This document shows, one piece after another, positions 1 through 13,500 of a DNA stretch of 64,000 nt (the stretch's first letter is position 1; every line of letters begins with the position of its first letter). The position numbers and the translations under genes are program-made. The DNA comes from Pelargonium tetragonum. Lineage: Eukaryota; Streptophyta; Magnoliopsida; Geraniales; Geraniaceae. The DNA lies in the NCBI GenBank assembly GCA_036897445.1, contig JAYMTL010000047.1:58071-122070 (forward strand). Reading direction: 5' to 3'. Under the pieces are notes generated by a model. It did not search any database and had not been told where the DNA came from. It saw only the letters and a program-made list of their open reading frames with translations.

Positions 1-2650
1 AAAGCAGCCTGGGTTTCTTAATAAGTTTTCCTTTTTTTGCTTCTCAAAAACAAAGTAAACTTGAGTTCTTTGGGTTTTTGAGATACTTGTACATTAGAGT
101 TTTGGGTATCTAAGTAGGTTCATTTTGCTTATAGGGCGTATAGAGATTCCACTTTCTTTTTGCTTTTTGAAAGTATATTGGTGATCGGTGAAAATTTCGG
201 ATTTCAAAATAGATTTTGGCTGTACCTTGACTGGGAAACTTTGCTTTTACCTACCCAGTGTGATACTATAACTTACAAGTCTACAATACTTATAATTAAT
301 CAACTAAAAGGAGTCCCTATACAAGTTTGTTTCTGCACAACACCAAAGTCTTACAAATAGGTATCTCTAATAACAAGGTTCGTTAGGAACATAAAATTTT
401 ATTGGACATACTACCCTGAAAACTACGGAAGCCCACTAGACAGTAACGAGAGGTCCATATTTAGAATTGAGTGCCTTTAAGAAGTTACTATAACTATGAT
501 TCATCATAAGAAAAGCACAATATTAAATAAAGGTGAAAGAGCTTTTTTCAAACAAATAAGATAACTCCGACAAGAATCCCTTCTTTGGTAGTATATAAAG
601 GTTACTTAAATTTCGGGGATAATATAAAGAAGATAAGAGGGCAATTGCTTATAGAAGGAAGATACACTCCACTAAACTAATAAGTATCGAAGATATTTTC
701 TTGTTTTTTAAAGACTTGAAACGAAGCCCTTGTTGAGAAAGACCCCCTTTTTAAACTCTGGCATCCTTGTGAATTCAACTACATTTGAAACTTTTTTTGG
801 AAGAACCTTGGCTGTCCACGACCCACAAATTTACCAAGGTTTCCTTTTCAATACACTATACGAGAATTCTCATTATTAAAAGGGTCTCCTACCAGGATCC
901 TGTAATAGATTAGACGGAACAACAAAACTTTACATACCATAGATAATTATTGTTTAAAAAAGAAGATTCTGGACAAAGTTTTCATAAGTGTTACATCCAC
1001 CTACCTCATAGAAACCCTTTAACTGCTATTGTGAAAGAAATTTTATAGGAACCTTTCTAAAAGGCATACTCCGTATGTTATAGCCTAACTGACCAAAGAA
1101 TCAAAATTTAATGTTCTTGATGAAGGATTGCCCTAACAGGACGAAATGAAGTAAGTGGATTCTTTTCTTAAAATGGAATGAGATTCTAATTATCTAACAA
1201 GTCTTACTGGGATAAATTTCATTTTACTTCATTTCAAAGAAGGAATATAAAGAAGATAGAAATTCCCTTTTTCTAACGGACTCCTAACAATATAACATAA
1301 AGCTTAGCTTAACAAGGATATTAGAATTTTAAGGGAAAGTCGAGTTTTTATTACACCATTCCAGAAGGCCGGGTACAAAAGGGATTCCTGTTGAGTAATT
1401 AGGTTCTTCAGAATATTTAAAATAAAAGTTTCATGCCTATTTTTTATGAGACAAATAGGTAGATACAAACTTTCTAACTTAGCTCTATTTTGAGGAGAGA
1501 CCCTCAGTTAATCCCCTAGAAAGCTTTCTTAACTTGTTTGGCAAAGAAGAATTATTATAATATTTCATTGCGTAATCACCCGCAACAGGCTATATAGCAA
1601 AGGAGTAGGAGTGTACGATTCTTTTTTGGCTTTTTCAATTTCATTTAGATAAAGAGCCGCGCTTCTTCTAGCACACCAACTAAAAGAGGGAGGACTCTAG
1701 CAAAAGCTTGTAATTCAGGGCATCCAAAAAGAAGTATACCCGGTATAGAAAGAACTAAACCTGGTAGTAAGGGAAAACGGAATCTTTAATTAAGATTTTT
1801 CTTGCGTTTTTATATATTTAATTATTATACTTGATTTTAAACAGTTTATGCCACCTTTGATAAAACCAATAGAAAGAATATTGTAGATTGTAGAATCTAG
1901 TCATATACTTATCTAGGTATTCCAAAATGTTTGAAACCAGAATAATTAGGGATCAAATTCAAAAAGAAAGCCTATTCTAAACTGAATAAATTCAGAAGAA
2001 TTCCCCCTAACCTTCACTTGGTCGAAACCCAGAATCCTGTATAAACATTTCAAAATCTTTCTTTTGCAAAAGGGTTCTAAAACTTTGTCAAGATTTTTTG
2101 TTATATTCTTTGTAGTCGTAATTTATCGTCAAGGGTTCCCTACTATATTATAATTATAGTGCAGGAGTAAAGATTTAAACAAATTCCTAGGCTTTCTGCC
2201 AAAGAATTCTACACTTGATTCCCTGTTAGTCTTATAAAAATTTTTTTACTTCATGGATTGAGACACCTAAAATATATACAAGAAGCCAGAACTTATACAA
2301 ATTAAAAGCTTGGGGTCCTCCTTGGGTAAAGACATAGATTCAAATCCTTGTAAAATTTAGATTTTAATGTAAGGAGTTTTCAGGCGAGAAATAAAACCTT
2401 TACCAAATCCCGAAAACCATACACAAGCCTATACTAACTGCTGATATAAGCTACGAAAAAAGCCTTAACTCTTCTTAAAGTGGATCCGAAATTTTAGTAT
2501 TTAGAGAAGAGTTGAAATTATCAAATTTATATCCAACTTTAAAACAGGGATTTTCCTTAGATTAATTAGAGTTGGGCGGGAGTAGGGGTTTTTGCTATAA
2601 AGGAAAGCGCTATGCTAGCTAGTTAGCCCCGAATTATTAATATAATATAA

Positions 2651-2661
2651 AGGGAATCCCT
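2651..2661. repeat. AGGGANTCCCT hairpin, central A
   Basis: AGGGAATCCCT is a perfect inverted repeat with 5-bp arms around one central base. It is a reference member of the dispersed family that fills the window. Because the motif is its own reverse complement apart from the centre, strand has no meaning. Confidence 0.8.
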
Positions 2662-3248
2662 GCTGTCACCGAGAGCTGACAGGAAGCTCTTAGAATTCTT
2701 GTGCATTATTTCAAGGAGAAGGGTCCGTCTTGAGTCCGTGCCTTCGAGGCTTCTCGAATTTCAAAGAAATTCTACTTTGCTAGCTTATAGATTGCTTTAG
2801 GAGAACTCCCGCGTAAAAAAGTCCTTGATTACACAAAAATTTAATCACAATCCTGTTAACACGTAGAAGCTAACCAAGTAGGAAACAACTTATTTAAGAA
2901 GCGCCTGCAATATTTATGTACAATATCGGGACTCTTCTCTTTCTCTATTTTAAGACTTCATGGCTATTTATTCTCTTGATAAGCCTAAACCCTATATTTA
3001 TTTTAAGTGCCTCCTAAAATTTCCAGAAAAGGGGGTGCCAACTAGGGAAGCGCAGAGTCCAGATAATAAGTTTTTTATACAAAGTTCTAAGTCTTTTCAG
3101 ACTCCTAAAGCCAATAAATAAGAAACCTCAGAATTTCCTTTCAATTCAAAGCGTAACTGTCTAAGTTTCTACTAGGTTACTACCGGGTTTATTGGCATAG
3201 AGTTTGCAGCAAAATAGAGAAAAGCTAACCCTTATAATTATTAGTATT

Positions 3249-3259
3249 AGGGACTCCCT
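3249..3259. repeat. AGGGANTCCCT hairpin, central C
   Basis: AGGGACTCCCT has arms identical to the copy at 2651-2661 but a different central base. Constant arms with a free centre suggest that the arms are the unit being maintained or spread. Confidence 0.8.
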
Positions 3260-4845
3260 TCTTCATCCGTCATGTACTTTTGATTTAATAACCTCGGAGA
3301 CTCAGAGTAAAAGCTAACTATTATAATAAAGGGATTTCTAATATGTCCTTTAAAATACTGGGTACTATGTTCCTGTTAAGTAAAAAAGGAATTGTATCCG
3401 AGTTTTGTAGCTAATAGTTGTTAAACGAGAGATAAAGAATTAGGTATACACAAGAGGTAGAGCTTCTGATCCATGGATTTGTAGTACAAGGTATATAAAA
3501 GCTTTTCAGCATCTGAACAAATTTATCCACTGAAAATATCATAAAGTAAACAAGTCTTCTTTTAGAGAATTAGAGAATCTCCTATAGCTTTATTGCCAAC
3601 CAAAAACAACTTATTAAAAGCTGTTTACATGCGCTCTAACGCGCCCTCATATATGTACAGATTTTTTTTCTTTAATTTGCATTTTCAACATTTAAAATTT
3701 CAAAAAAGGTAACGCGGTGACAATCTACTAGGAACTTAGATTTTTTCCCATTGCACAAGAGTACTGCGGATTTAACAAATTATGTCCACCAGGTTAATAC
3801 CAACCAAAAGCTCTATAAGTAGAGACCTTAGTATAGCTACTACTTAAAGTACTTAAAACATTGGATTGATCTTATCCCCCGGATCCTTAGCTTAGTATAA
3901 GGACTTTTTTAACAACTTGTCGAAGTAAGTATATGTATGAAAAGGGCAAAAACTTTATAAAAAAGAAAAAGTAAATGATTTAACTATAAAAGAGTTTGCT
4001 AAAAAGTTCCAAATTTTTAAGAAAGGGTGTCATAAAAAGGAAAGGAGTACTTCCCTAGAGTTTCTTCCTTTGGTATATAATTGATAAAGCTAGTCACGGT
4101 TGGTTATTAAGCCATTCTAGGAAACAAAAAAGCCAGAGGTTTCTGATAAGGGATTCTTGTTAGACATAGCAAGTTATTCCTAGTTTTATTAAAGTCTTGA
4201 GGTATTATAAGGCGGTTAAAGCAGTTCTACATTATGGGAGGGCACCCTTAAATTAAAATTATATAGGATACGTAAATTAAGTTATTGTACCAGATTCAAG
4301 TAACCAGTAGATAATTTGAGAGAGGACCCCTCCACAAGTTAACGTTCATCCTATTTTGGTTTATAACTTAGGGGTATCCCTTAAATAAGAATAGATCGCA
4401 TAGAACCTTCTCCAATAAAATAAGTAAGGGTTACAGCCTATTTTCAATAGTTGGTAGAGGCATTTGTACTCAGCCATTTTCCACGGGTTCCCTTTTAAAA
4501 AAGGTCAAAACTTCTCTCGGATTTATAGCAGTATTTAATTTAATATATTAAGTTTATTAGGAAGCTTTTTGCATCCTCTTAGTTTTTAATTCTTTATACG
4601 AGTGCGCCCAAGTTTTTCTTTTTCTGCTGCTTATATACCTCCTATTTTGTAGTCAGGCAAGCACTTAAAAATCTTTATAAAATTAGAGTTTTGGTTAAAG
4701 GGTTTCCTAGTGAAGTGATTAGAAACATCTCCAAATTAAGGCCTAGGAAAAACCTTTTGGATATACAAGTGTGGTATTAGCACTTATTTTATGGTAAGCA
4801 CATTCGGAAATTTTAAGGTTCTCCAAATTGCCTCAGTTCTGAAAC

Positions 4846-4858
4846 AAGGGATTCCCTT
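4846..4858. repeat. AGGGANTCCCT hairpin, central T, extended arms
   Basis: AAGGGATTCCCTT is a perfect 6-bp inverted repeat around a central T. The extra outer A/T pair is common in the family, whose arms are usually flanked by A runs on the left and T runs on the right. Confidence 0.8.
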
Positions 4859-7800
4859 TTGTATCCTAGCTAACCCAAAACTCTATTTACTGCTACATTC
4901 AAAGGACCTCTTAGATAGCGAAAAAAGCTTTTTAGCGTAGACTCTATACTCCTTATTTTTTAGTTAAAGCTCTTTTTTTAGAGCGGTAGGGTTCCTGAAA
5001 AAGACAAGACTTGCGGGCTATTTATACTTGATTTCGCTTTACAAATACACATGGAAATTCTTAGCTAAGTAAGCTTCTTATGCCTTAATAGAACTTCTTT
5101 AGCGAGAGTTGGATTTGGTTAAGAAAGAATTTAAGTGTGTACTTTTTTTTCATTAAAAGAGGAATTCCCACAAGAAAAGTCGATACTAGATTTAATAAAT
5201 CAATTCTATGGTTATTTACGTGCGTTATAATGCGCTTAAGCTTTTTTTATAGAAATTGCTGCACTGCTGTAGAATTTACAATATTAATTATGAGGTTAAA
5301 AAGTTTTTTTTATCGGGCCGAAGCCCTTCACAAACAATACTTAAGCGGGGGCTCTCCTTATTATGATTTACTCTAAGTTTTTGAGATGAGTAATTGAATG
5401 CTCCTATTTGCTGCTTGAAATTATGCCATTTTGTAATTATATATGAGGTTAGTTTTACTTGCAAGTTTGCCTGTAGTCGAACCCAAACTAGAGTTCTAAA
5501 AAAAGGTTTTATCGGATATACCAAGAAAGGGGCTACTAATGATAGTTTGCAGAGATCCAAAAAACGAAAGCGCTCAAAACTAGAATATATTTATTAAAAA
5601 GTAGAAAATAACACATCTGGAAAGTCATGTTAATGGCACGGGTTCAAATACCGAGTTCTTAAAAATTTTTTAAACGGAAACAGGCTCGGATCAAATAGCG
5701 GAACTCCCGGATACTCTTAACTTTCCCTTTTTGTTGTAAGTTTTGCTGACTAGATAAGTTTTATGTGAAATCTAAAGATCCAGACTAGGTTGTTTTTGTT
5801 TCCATAGGCAGACACTCAATACAAATTATCAAAATCATTCTTTTGTTCGTCTCATCCTAGTCTAAAATAAAGTACAGCTAGTAAAGCTTACCTGGGGTAC
5901 TCCAGAAAATTCTAAACCTAGTACATACATAAGGGTACCCAGCTTTTCCTTTTTGAAGACCCAAAAGATCTAACTGACTCCCGGCTGCTTTTTTGGAAAA
6001 GTAATATCTTGTACTAAAATGAAATAGGAACTCTTTCAAAATTAGACAACGCGGAAAATCTAGAATAAATAACATACATATAAACAGGGGTTACTGTAAT
6101 AGATCTTAAGATGCGCAGTTTACCTACGGGATTTTTAAACCTAATTATGGGAAGGTTATTCAATGGGCCCAAAATTGACTACGTTTCGTAACTTTTATCT
6201 GAAAATACGGACAGTTCCTGGCTACTACATCTCGAAAAACCGATATTATACAGCCTCGGTTCGCAGCGAATACAACACCGCTGCTTTCGCTCATTCTATA
6301 ATTTTAAATAAAGAAAAAGTTGTTTCAAATACTACCGTAAAGTTCCCTAGAAACCAAAGCAACTCGGCTATATCCTATTGATAAACCCTTTCCTGATAAG
6401 TTTACTGCTGCAGGATATGATAATAGATACAAACACCAAAAAAGAAAAGGGTCAATGCCTTGAATTTCCTCTAACAAAGTATACCAAGTTTCACCTACCT
6501 TTCGAATCCCTTGTCCCAGAGAAATCCCCTTGAATTAAAAAAGGTATTCTTACTAGTAAAAAGGGGCGTCCTACAAGTTCTCGGGTTAAATAATTTTTCC
6601 TATAGTATATAATATTAGAGGGAAGGGTTGAGTTGCTAAAAATGCTAAAAATATTTGCCGCATTGAGGCGGGAATCCGTTAATATGGAATGTAAGTCTAG
6701 AAGAATCGAGACGTACTTCATAGCTACAAGATCCTCTCTATAATAAAAAGAAAATTTAAAAAAGGAGGGCTTAAGAATCCCGAGAATCTTTGTTGTGTAA
6801 ACAAGTGCTTTAGCTTATTCCTTTATTATTTTACCCTTACTTTTCTTTTAATTAGGGCTGGGCGGCTTATTAAAGAGGCTCCTCTGCAAACGGATTGAGG
6901 GCTTTCCTTGTTGTGTTAACCTAACCACTTCTATCTTCACTAGATTACTACACTTTACTTTTCCTAGTTTCAGTACTTATTCAACTAACTTATAGATTAG
7001 ACCCCTCATGTTTTTTTTATTTCGTTACTCCAGCTTTAAGGAAATGACACATTAGTTGCATTATTCTAAAGGGGCAGACTCCTCCCTGAGTAAAACTGGA
7101 TAAAAGGATTTCAGTTTCCGCTTTACATAATAAAAGAGAACCCTTAGATAAATTTACAAGGCAGAGGTCTAGGATACCCCACGGGATTACTTTACAAGCC
7201 CTTACTATTAACTGAAAAAGTCTCATAGGATTAACACCCCTTTCCTTATAAAAGTACGTACTACACGGATTGGGCTGCCTAAAACAGTCTAAGTATTAAT
7301 CTACAAGATTTTTTTTATTCCAGACAAGCGGGCCCTATTATATTTACCAAAAGTTAAGAAAAATTTTTGCTTGGTCATTAAGTCCCTTCTATATATCCCC
7401 TTTCTTTATAGTTATATGAAAGGCCTTCTCAGGAGCAATTTATAGGAAAACCTCTTAAGTTACTTAATTCTATAAAGGCTCCCGATATCTGGGATATAGT
7501 ATTTATTTCTTGCCATAAAACTAGTACCTAAAACACGGAGTTCTACCCGGAACTAAGACGGAAAGTCTATACTAGATACAGCAAGCAAACATGACAGATT
7601 CTGAAGTCCTGATTGTATATCCCGCCAGCCTCCATATGAAGATAAAATAGTAAATCCTATTTTTAGACATTTTTAGGTATATTTGAATTCTATTTGATTC
7701 AGAGCAATTTCAGTTAAGTTTTTTATGCCTTGAAAAAAGAATCACAAGTCTCATAAAATAAATACGTTACGTGTTATATAATATAGCGGAATTTCAAGCC

Positions 7801-8532
7801 TTTAATCTTATCTATTAGATAAATTTTTCCCAATAACAATAAACTGAGTGCTTTGTGAACATAAGTAATAAGCCCTGGTTTCGGACCCACAGCAAATCTA
7901 CTACAAGCCCATTTTTCCTTTTGTTTTCAAAAGTATGAGCCCTTCCCTTATTGACAAACCTACCCTTAATCCCTTAAGAAAGTACTTGAGTTCTAGTAAA
8001 ATTCTATTGGCTATATAGCAAGCAAAATGAATAAAACTTCGTTTGTTAACTTATTATTTTCTGACTTACTTTGTCTTACTCTTGCAGTTATTTGCTTCTG
8101 GTAGAGACAATTAAAGAAAAGGTATATTCTCTACTCTACTGTTAGAGATTCTAAAATTCCTTAAATTTCGAAAATACGGGATATTCTAAAGTAATGAAAT
8201 CAAAGGAGTGGACTTTCTTACACCAGGCATCCCGAGATGATATAAAGCATAAAAAGGTGGAGTCATTTAGTAGTCTCTGAAACAGAAACTTTTAATGCAA
8301 GAATTTTTTATTCTATTCTAAAGGGCTCCTTAAAAGTATAATATAAGATCCCTCACTCTTGCCCGGTTTTGATTTTCAACTTCCTAGACATTTGTGAGAT
8401 GTCAGTCAGTGCCTTTCTTGCTTCGAGTTACTTTCAAAAAAGAAATTATATCATTCTTCTGCTAAGTTAAAAGTACTGTTTGGATTAGAAAGAGCATATT
8501 TGAACGAAGTTAAAGCTTTCCAGGTATATCCG

Positions 8533-8548
8533 GGGTTCTTTTGAACCC
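8533..8548. repeat. Hairpin GGGTTC-TTTT-GAACCC
   Basis: A perfect 6-bp stem closes a TTTT loop. It differs from the AGGGANTCCCT family in having a four-base loop. I see no gene next to it, so a terminator role is not supported. Confidence 0.6.
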
Positions 8549-10487
8549 TCAGCGTATTTTAGGAATTTAGACGGCGATTAATATAGGAATCCCCTTTGAG
8601 TGGGGTGAGGGCTCCTTTACTAGCTGTGTCAAAAGATCCTTCTTAAGCAATTTTCTTACCGACCTCTATATTTTGATTTTGCGTTGAATAATTAATTATT
8701 AGCTTGCTTTTAGGAACATTGAGGACCACCCCAGCTTAAACACTATACATGTACCCTTTTATATTCATTATCTCTTAGAGTTACATTCTTCTCCTTTCGA
8801 ATGGTAGGCCTCGTTCTTTTTTTATATTAGGTTTACCAAATCGGGTCTTTCTTCAGTACTAGACTACCCCCCTTTTTATGATACAGATTTCTAACTAATA
8901 TGGCAGTTTCCAAAAATCTTTGTTATCCATCGTAGAGTTTCTTTAGTTATAATGCCCCTCCCTAAATGATAATACTTTACCAACAATTGAATCTAATTCA
9001 TATTCGTCTGACATAAACAAGTTTCTTTTTTATACAAATCCACTATTCTTATATAAATAAAATAGAAAAGCCAGTCAGTCTTATATTTATCTGTTGATCG
9101 CTTTTAATTTAGTTTAGTATCTACCAGCCCTCTTTTACTCATTTCTATATACTTTATTACATTATTACGAAGTATACAAATTCTCTGGTAAAGCATAATG
9201 CCCCAAATTACCCGAAAAAGCCGGTCTCTCTCTACCAAGTTCTAAACAATTAATTTATATAAAACAACTAGAATAACCCTACTTTAGGACAACACTCCTT
9301 ATTTTACTTTACAATATCTTTCCTAGAACCCTAAGCCCACAATTCTGCACTACAAGAGTTCCTAAGATAAGCTAGGCTTTACTTTTTCTATGAATTAAAC
9401 CTGAAGTAAGTTAAAAAAGGGAAACATCCCAAGAAATCGGAGTAATATGTATAACGGGACCCTGTAAAAGAACAAAGAGTGGGGCTCTAATGTAATATAT
9501 ATGAAAGAATACTCGTAATTTACTGCCGAACGGTAGAGTTTTGTTAGGGCTTATGACAGATACGTGTATTTCAAAAAAAACCTGTTCAAGAACACGAACT
9601 AATGAACGGATCCTTGACACTGAAAAGAACCAGAATAAAAAAAGCTTTTAATATAGACACAAGAGTCAATTCTTAATACCAAAAAAATAATAGCTAAACC
9701 CTTTTTTATTTTAATGAGCTCGCGCAAGTGATAATTCCCCCCTAATTTGTCTTCTCCTTCTGAAAAGTGATGCATCTACTTAATTATGGTAAAAGCCAGG
9801 CTCAATAAAAAATAAGGAATCCTTTTCATTTTCTACGCGCTTTTCGCGAAGAACTTGGCTTATTTCTAAGAAACAACCTATAAGCCTGTGATATAATCCT
9901 AAAGGGTTTACTCCTCCCTTAGTGGTCCGAGTGCCATGTATTGACTGTAACAACTAAAAAAGTCAAAACTGTTATAGCGAAGAATTTCTATAAAAGGAGC
10001 TCGTTATAAGTAAAATTCTTTCAATTTCATAAGTATTTTGAAGTCCCGTAGATTGTATTATATTACGTAAGGAATCCGTCTTTAAACTTTGCTTTAGAAG
10101 TTTCCTCTTCCAGCTCTTTAGTCAAAGCCCCTTCTATTGGATCCCCCTATTTAACTTAATTAAAAAGTGGTTGAGAAGTTCTTTTGTCATACTTATTCGT
10201 TTACCTTATTACAACTGGATCGCTCTTGAAAAGTCTTCATTTTTATATAAAAATTTGCTGCAAGGTGGTGAAACCTCTACCCTTTATTTCCCTGTATAGA
10301 GAGAAGGGCTTTTATTAGTTTTTTTACGTAAAGCATATTACTCGCATTACTTTCACTTTCTTAGAAACTTCTTTCTAGGGAAACTCTTGTACGTGTATAA
10401 CAGGGCAGAAACTAAGGTATACAATAAAAAGCAAAATTCCGAGGAGAGAAACAAATTTTTCTGCTTTGTTGAACATTAGTACTAATT

Positions 10488-10526
10488 AGATTTGTGTAGT
10501 ATCGGCCTAACAACTACACTAAATCT
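10488..10526. repeat. Long imperfect hairpin
   Basis: The arms at 10488-10500 (AGATTTGTGTAGT) and 10513-10526 (reverse complement AGATTTAGTGTAGT) pair over 13 bp with one bulged base, around a 12-base loop. This is larger than the common family hairpins and is AT-rich. It could be an RNA processing structure or chance. I see no adjacent gene. Confidence 0.6.
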
Positions 10527-13500
10527 AGAGTCGGTATTTAACGCGTTTTGGATATCTGTATATATTTTATAAAACTTTTATTACCTGCTACTGGAGCAAA
10601 TTTATAAGAAAGTAAACAGTAAATTTATCTTGGATTTGTCCTAAATTCCAGATCTGGGTGATCAAACTAGTATCCGCTTTTTTAACCCAAGTCTAGTAAA
10701 CGAAACTTAAAAAAATCCAGTTGGGTATCGAAGGGAATTTGGCATAGTTGGATTTTTAGTAGTACTAGGAACCCCTTATTATTGAATTTACCATGAGTGG
10801 CTTGCACTAGGAGTTTTGCGCAAACTAAAAAGTGTAGTACAAAATAAGTCCTATATTACTCATGCTTTGTTTTCGGAAGGGCTCGAACTAGATTTTTGGT
10901 TAAACTAATGGAGTTACTATACTACTTAATACAATAGGGGTTTTAATGACAAGTTTTGACCCTCAATTTAAATTAAAGAAGTTCCCCTAAGGTGTCCCTT
11001 TGACAACCCTATTCCTATACTTAAGCGCTTTCGTAGTCTAGGAGTATACAAGATAGTACATACTTACGTCTTACGTTATAGATACGGATTTCTTAATTGT
11101 TTCTTATTCAAAACTCTTTTCTTTAGAGCTAGACTCCTCCCTATAAGCCTTGCACGGATACTCTTCTTTTTGGTATTCCCTATACTGATTGTAGTTATTA
11201 GTAGTTATATGTACTCCTCATTGTATAGGATATTTTATATTTATATACTCTTTTTTTTAGGTTATTATTAGATCGATATGGAATAGAGTCTACTAATAAG
11301 TACAATTTAGTAATATTTGCTTAAAAAGGAGTTGCCTTTTTCTACTGTTCCCTTTACCTGTCTTTCCTAAGTTACTATATTCTAGGCTCTAAAGAACACC
11401 TTCTATAAGAAAAAGACTTTCCAGCTTAGAAAAAGGTTTGGGGGTTAAATAAAAGTTATTCTCTAGAAAGCCCTTTATTGCACAAGGTTAGCTACCTCCT
11501 AGGGTGTTCATCTGAGTTTCCAGAGGTTTTAGGAGCTATCCCTCTTTCGAATTATCCTATGTATTGTATGGATTTTTGGTCAAGGAAGAACTGCAATAAT
11601 GATTATTATACTTTTTACTCTGTAATTTCTTTTATCTTGTAAAACCTATTTTAAAGTCTTTATCTCTCGGGGGAAGAACCATCCACAGGACTGCCCAAGC
11701 GGGGTTAAAGCTAAAAAAAAGGTCATACAACAAGTTTTTGATTAATTATACTACTTTATAGTTTTTCAATTCTAGCCGACAAAAGGAAATCGTTTTATAG
11801 CGGGTGCTTTTGTAAGGTTTAGTTAACAAAGGAATAAGCCTCATGAAATATAGAATTTCTTTTGGGCTAGAGCGAGCTCCAGTATTGGTAGAAATCTATC
11901 TAAAAGAATTTAATATAAAATAATGGATATTAGAGATTAGTTAGAATGATCCCTGAATATAACTTATACAAAATAGGTCGAACAGCAAAGGGAAATTCTA
12001 TATGCTATGGGGCCAGGTTTATTATACCACAGGTGTAAATAGGTTTTGTTAAGGTAAGTTGTAAATCCCGGTTTATCATAGAGTATATGCACATTACTTT
12101 TTCTTTCTGATACAAAATACAAAAATTCTCAAGATAAAAAAGGGAGATAAGTAGTAGTAGTAAATCGCAAGGTCTTCATAATGGTGTACCCGCAGTTCCT
12201 ATTTATATTCCAAATTCGATCTAGACTCAACCGTTGGACACTGAGCCATACGTATTTTACTTCATTTTCTACCTACTTTTGTCCAGTTTCTTACCTCTTT
12301 AGGGTATTGTATAAACACTTCTCTATTTCCTCTTCATTGAGGAGTTTTTGTTATTCTTGCTCTAGGGGCTCCTTATATTGGGTAAGTCTCGTGTCAATAA
12401 ATAATGGGGATTTTACATCCTCACACACTATCAACGCTTATAGGAATATATTAGACATGAGGAAAGGTTATTCTTAATTTACCGTGCAAGAGTAGGTGTT
12501 AAAAAGGAACGCCTATAATCTTAGAACCCTACCTTGAATTTTTAGGTCAAAGAGATAAGGGAAACTCTACTTGTTAATAAGAAAATCCTTTATATAACTT
12601 TATAGAATTAGAAATTTATCAGGATAGTGTGGCGTAACATAAAGGATAAGTTTAACACTTCTTTTGTCAGGATGAAATTCTGTAAACTAATATAGATATT
12701 AAATAAAAGATACACTCGAAATTGAAGTATTCTTAGAATTCTAATCAACTAGAGCATTCCTTGCCTGGGAAATACCTTGCTTTAAATGAAAAGTCATTAA
12801 TAGAGGTAGGCGAGGCTAAAAAAGTTAATAATGACGGGATTTCTCGCGAATTCTCTAATAACTTCAGTAAAGCTGGTTTCATAACTCTTCAAATATTGCT
12901 CGTACAAGAAAATAAAGAGAATCCTTTCAGTCCAATAAAATGCAGGATAGCAAATAAGTAACGCAATCTTAACCCTACTTTACACCAAGTAAGTTGCTTT
13001 TTTGTTAGGTATTGAGAGTAGCCTCCGGTTGGATATGTATAATAAGTTATGGGGCTATACCTACAGTCGTCGAGAATACTAAAGGATTTTTCCTTATAGG
13101 TAAGGAAGGGATACATAACACAATCAAAGCAGAAAGCTAGTCTAAACCCTTTGTTATAAGTTTTTGGTGAAACTAGGACTGGGATAACTAAGTAACATCT
13201 TATCGATATAGTAACTTAAAAGATTTTTTGAATGTGCAAGATAGCTAAATCCATGATTGACTTGTCATAAAAGCAAAAGTAGAACTCCACGGAAAGCTTT
13301 TAATAATTAAATATACTTTTTAAGGGCTACTAGTATAGGTTTGAGGTATCCTTTTCATTTTAGGTTATTTGTGTATCACTCTGACTTTTGGGTACTTTCC
13401 CACAACGCGGATGCAGTAATAGTAATATAAATAAAAAGGGACAAAACTCGAGGATTGACTAATGGAAATTGGATATAACCGCGGGCAATTCTAGTGCGAA

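Larger units (their letters stand above)
1..10487. other. Non-coding hairpin-rich spacer, no gene seen
   Basis: I see no coding region, tRNA or rRNA here. The longest standard-code frames are under 91 codons, overlap on opposite strands, and give protein strings without recognisable motifs. The stretch is A+T-rich and studded with short GC-rich palindromes. Verified perfect ones are AGGGAATCCCT at 2651-2661, AGGGACTCCCT at 3249-3259 and AAGGGATTCCCTT at 4846-4858. Many imperfect relatives (GGGTTCCC, GGGATTCCT, GGAACTCCC) lie between them. A stem GGGTTC with loop TTTT and closing GAACCC is at 8533-8548. The pattern fits mitochondrial intergenic DNA of a hairpin-rich type. Fragments of heavily edited or split genes cannot be excluded by eye. 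Confidence 0.7.

Noticed and set aside
100-122. Minus-strand TTAGATACCC resembles the SSU 790 loop (ATTAGATACCC).
   Set aside because: The following GGTAGTCC is absent and no flanking helix fits.
7555-7575. AAGACGGAAAGTC resembles the LSU rRNA GACGGAAAGACCC.
   Set aside because: The invariant ACCC is absent and neighbouring LSU sequence is not seen; an 11-base match can arise by chance in 64 kb.
12181-12477. 98-codon plus-strand frame rich in S, F and Y.
   Set aside because: No family resemblance, no neighbouring gene and no conserved membrane pattern; length is within chance expectation.
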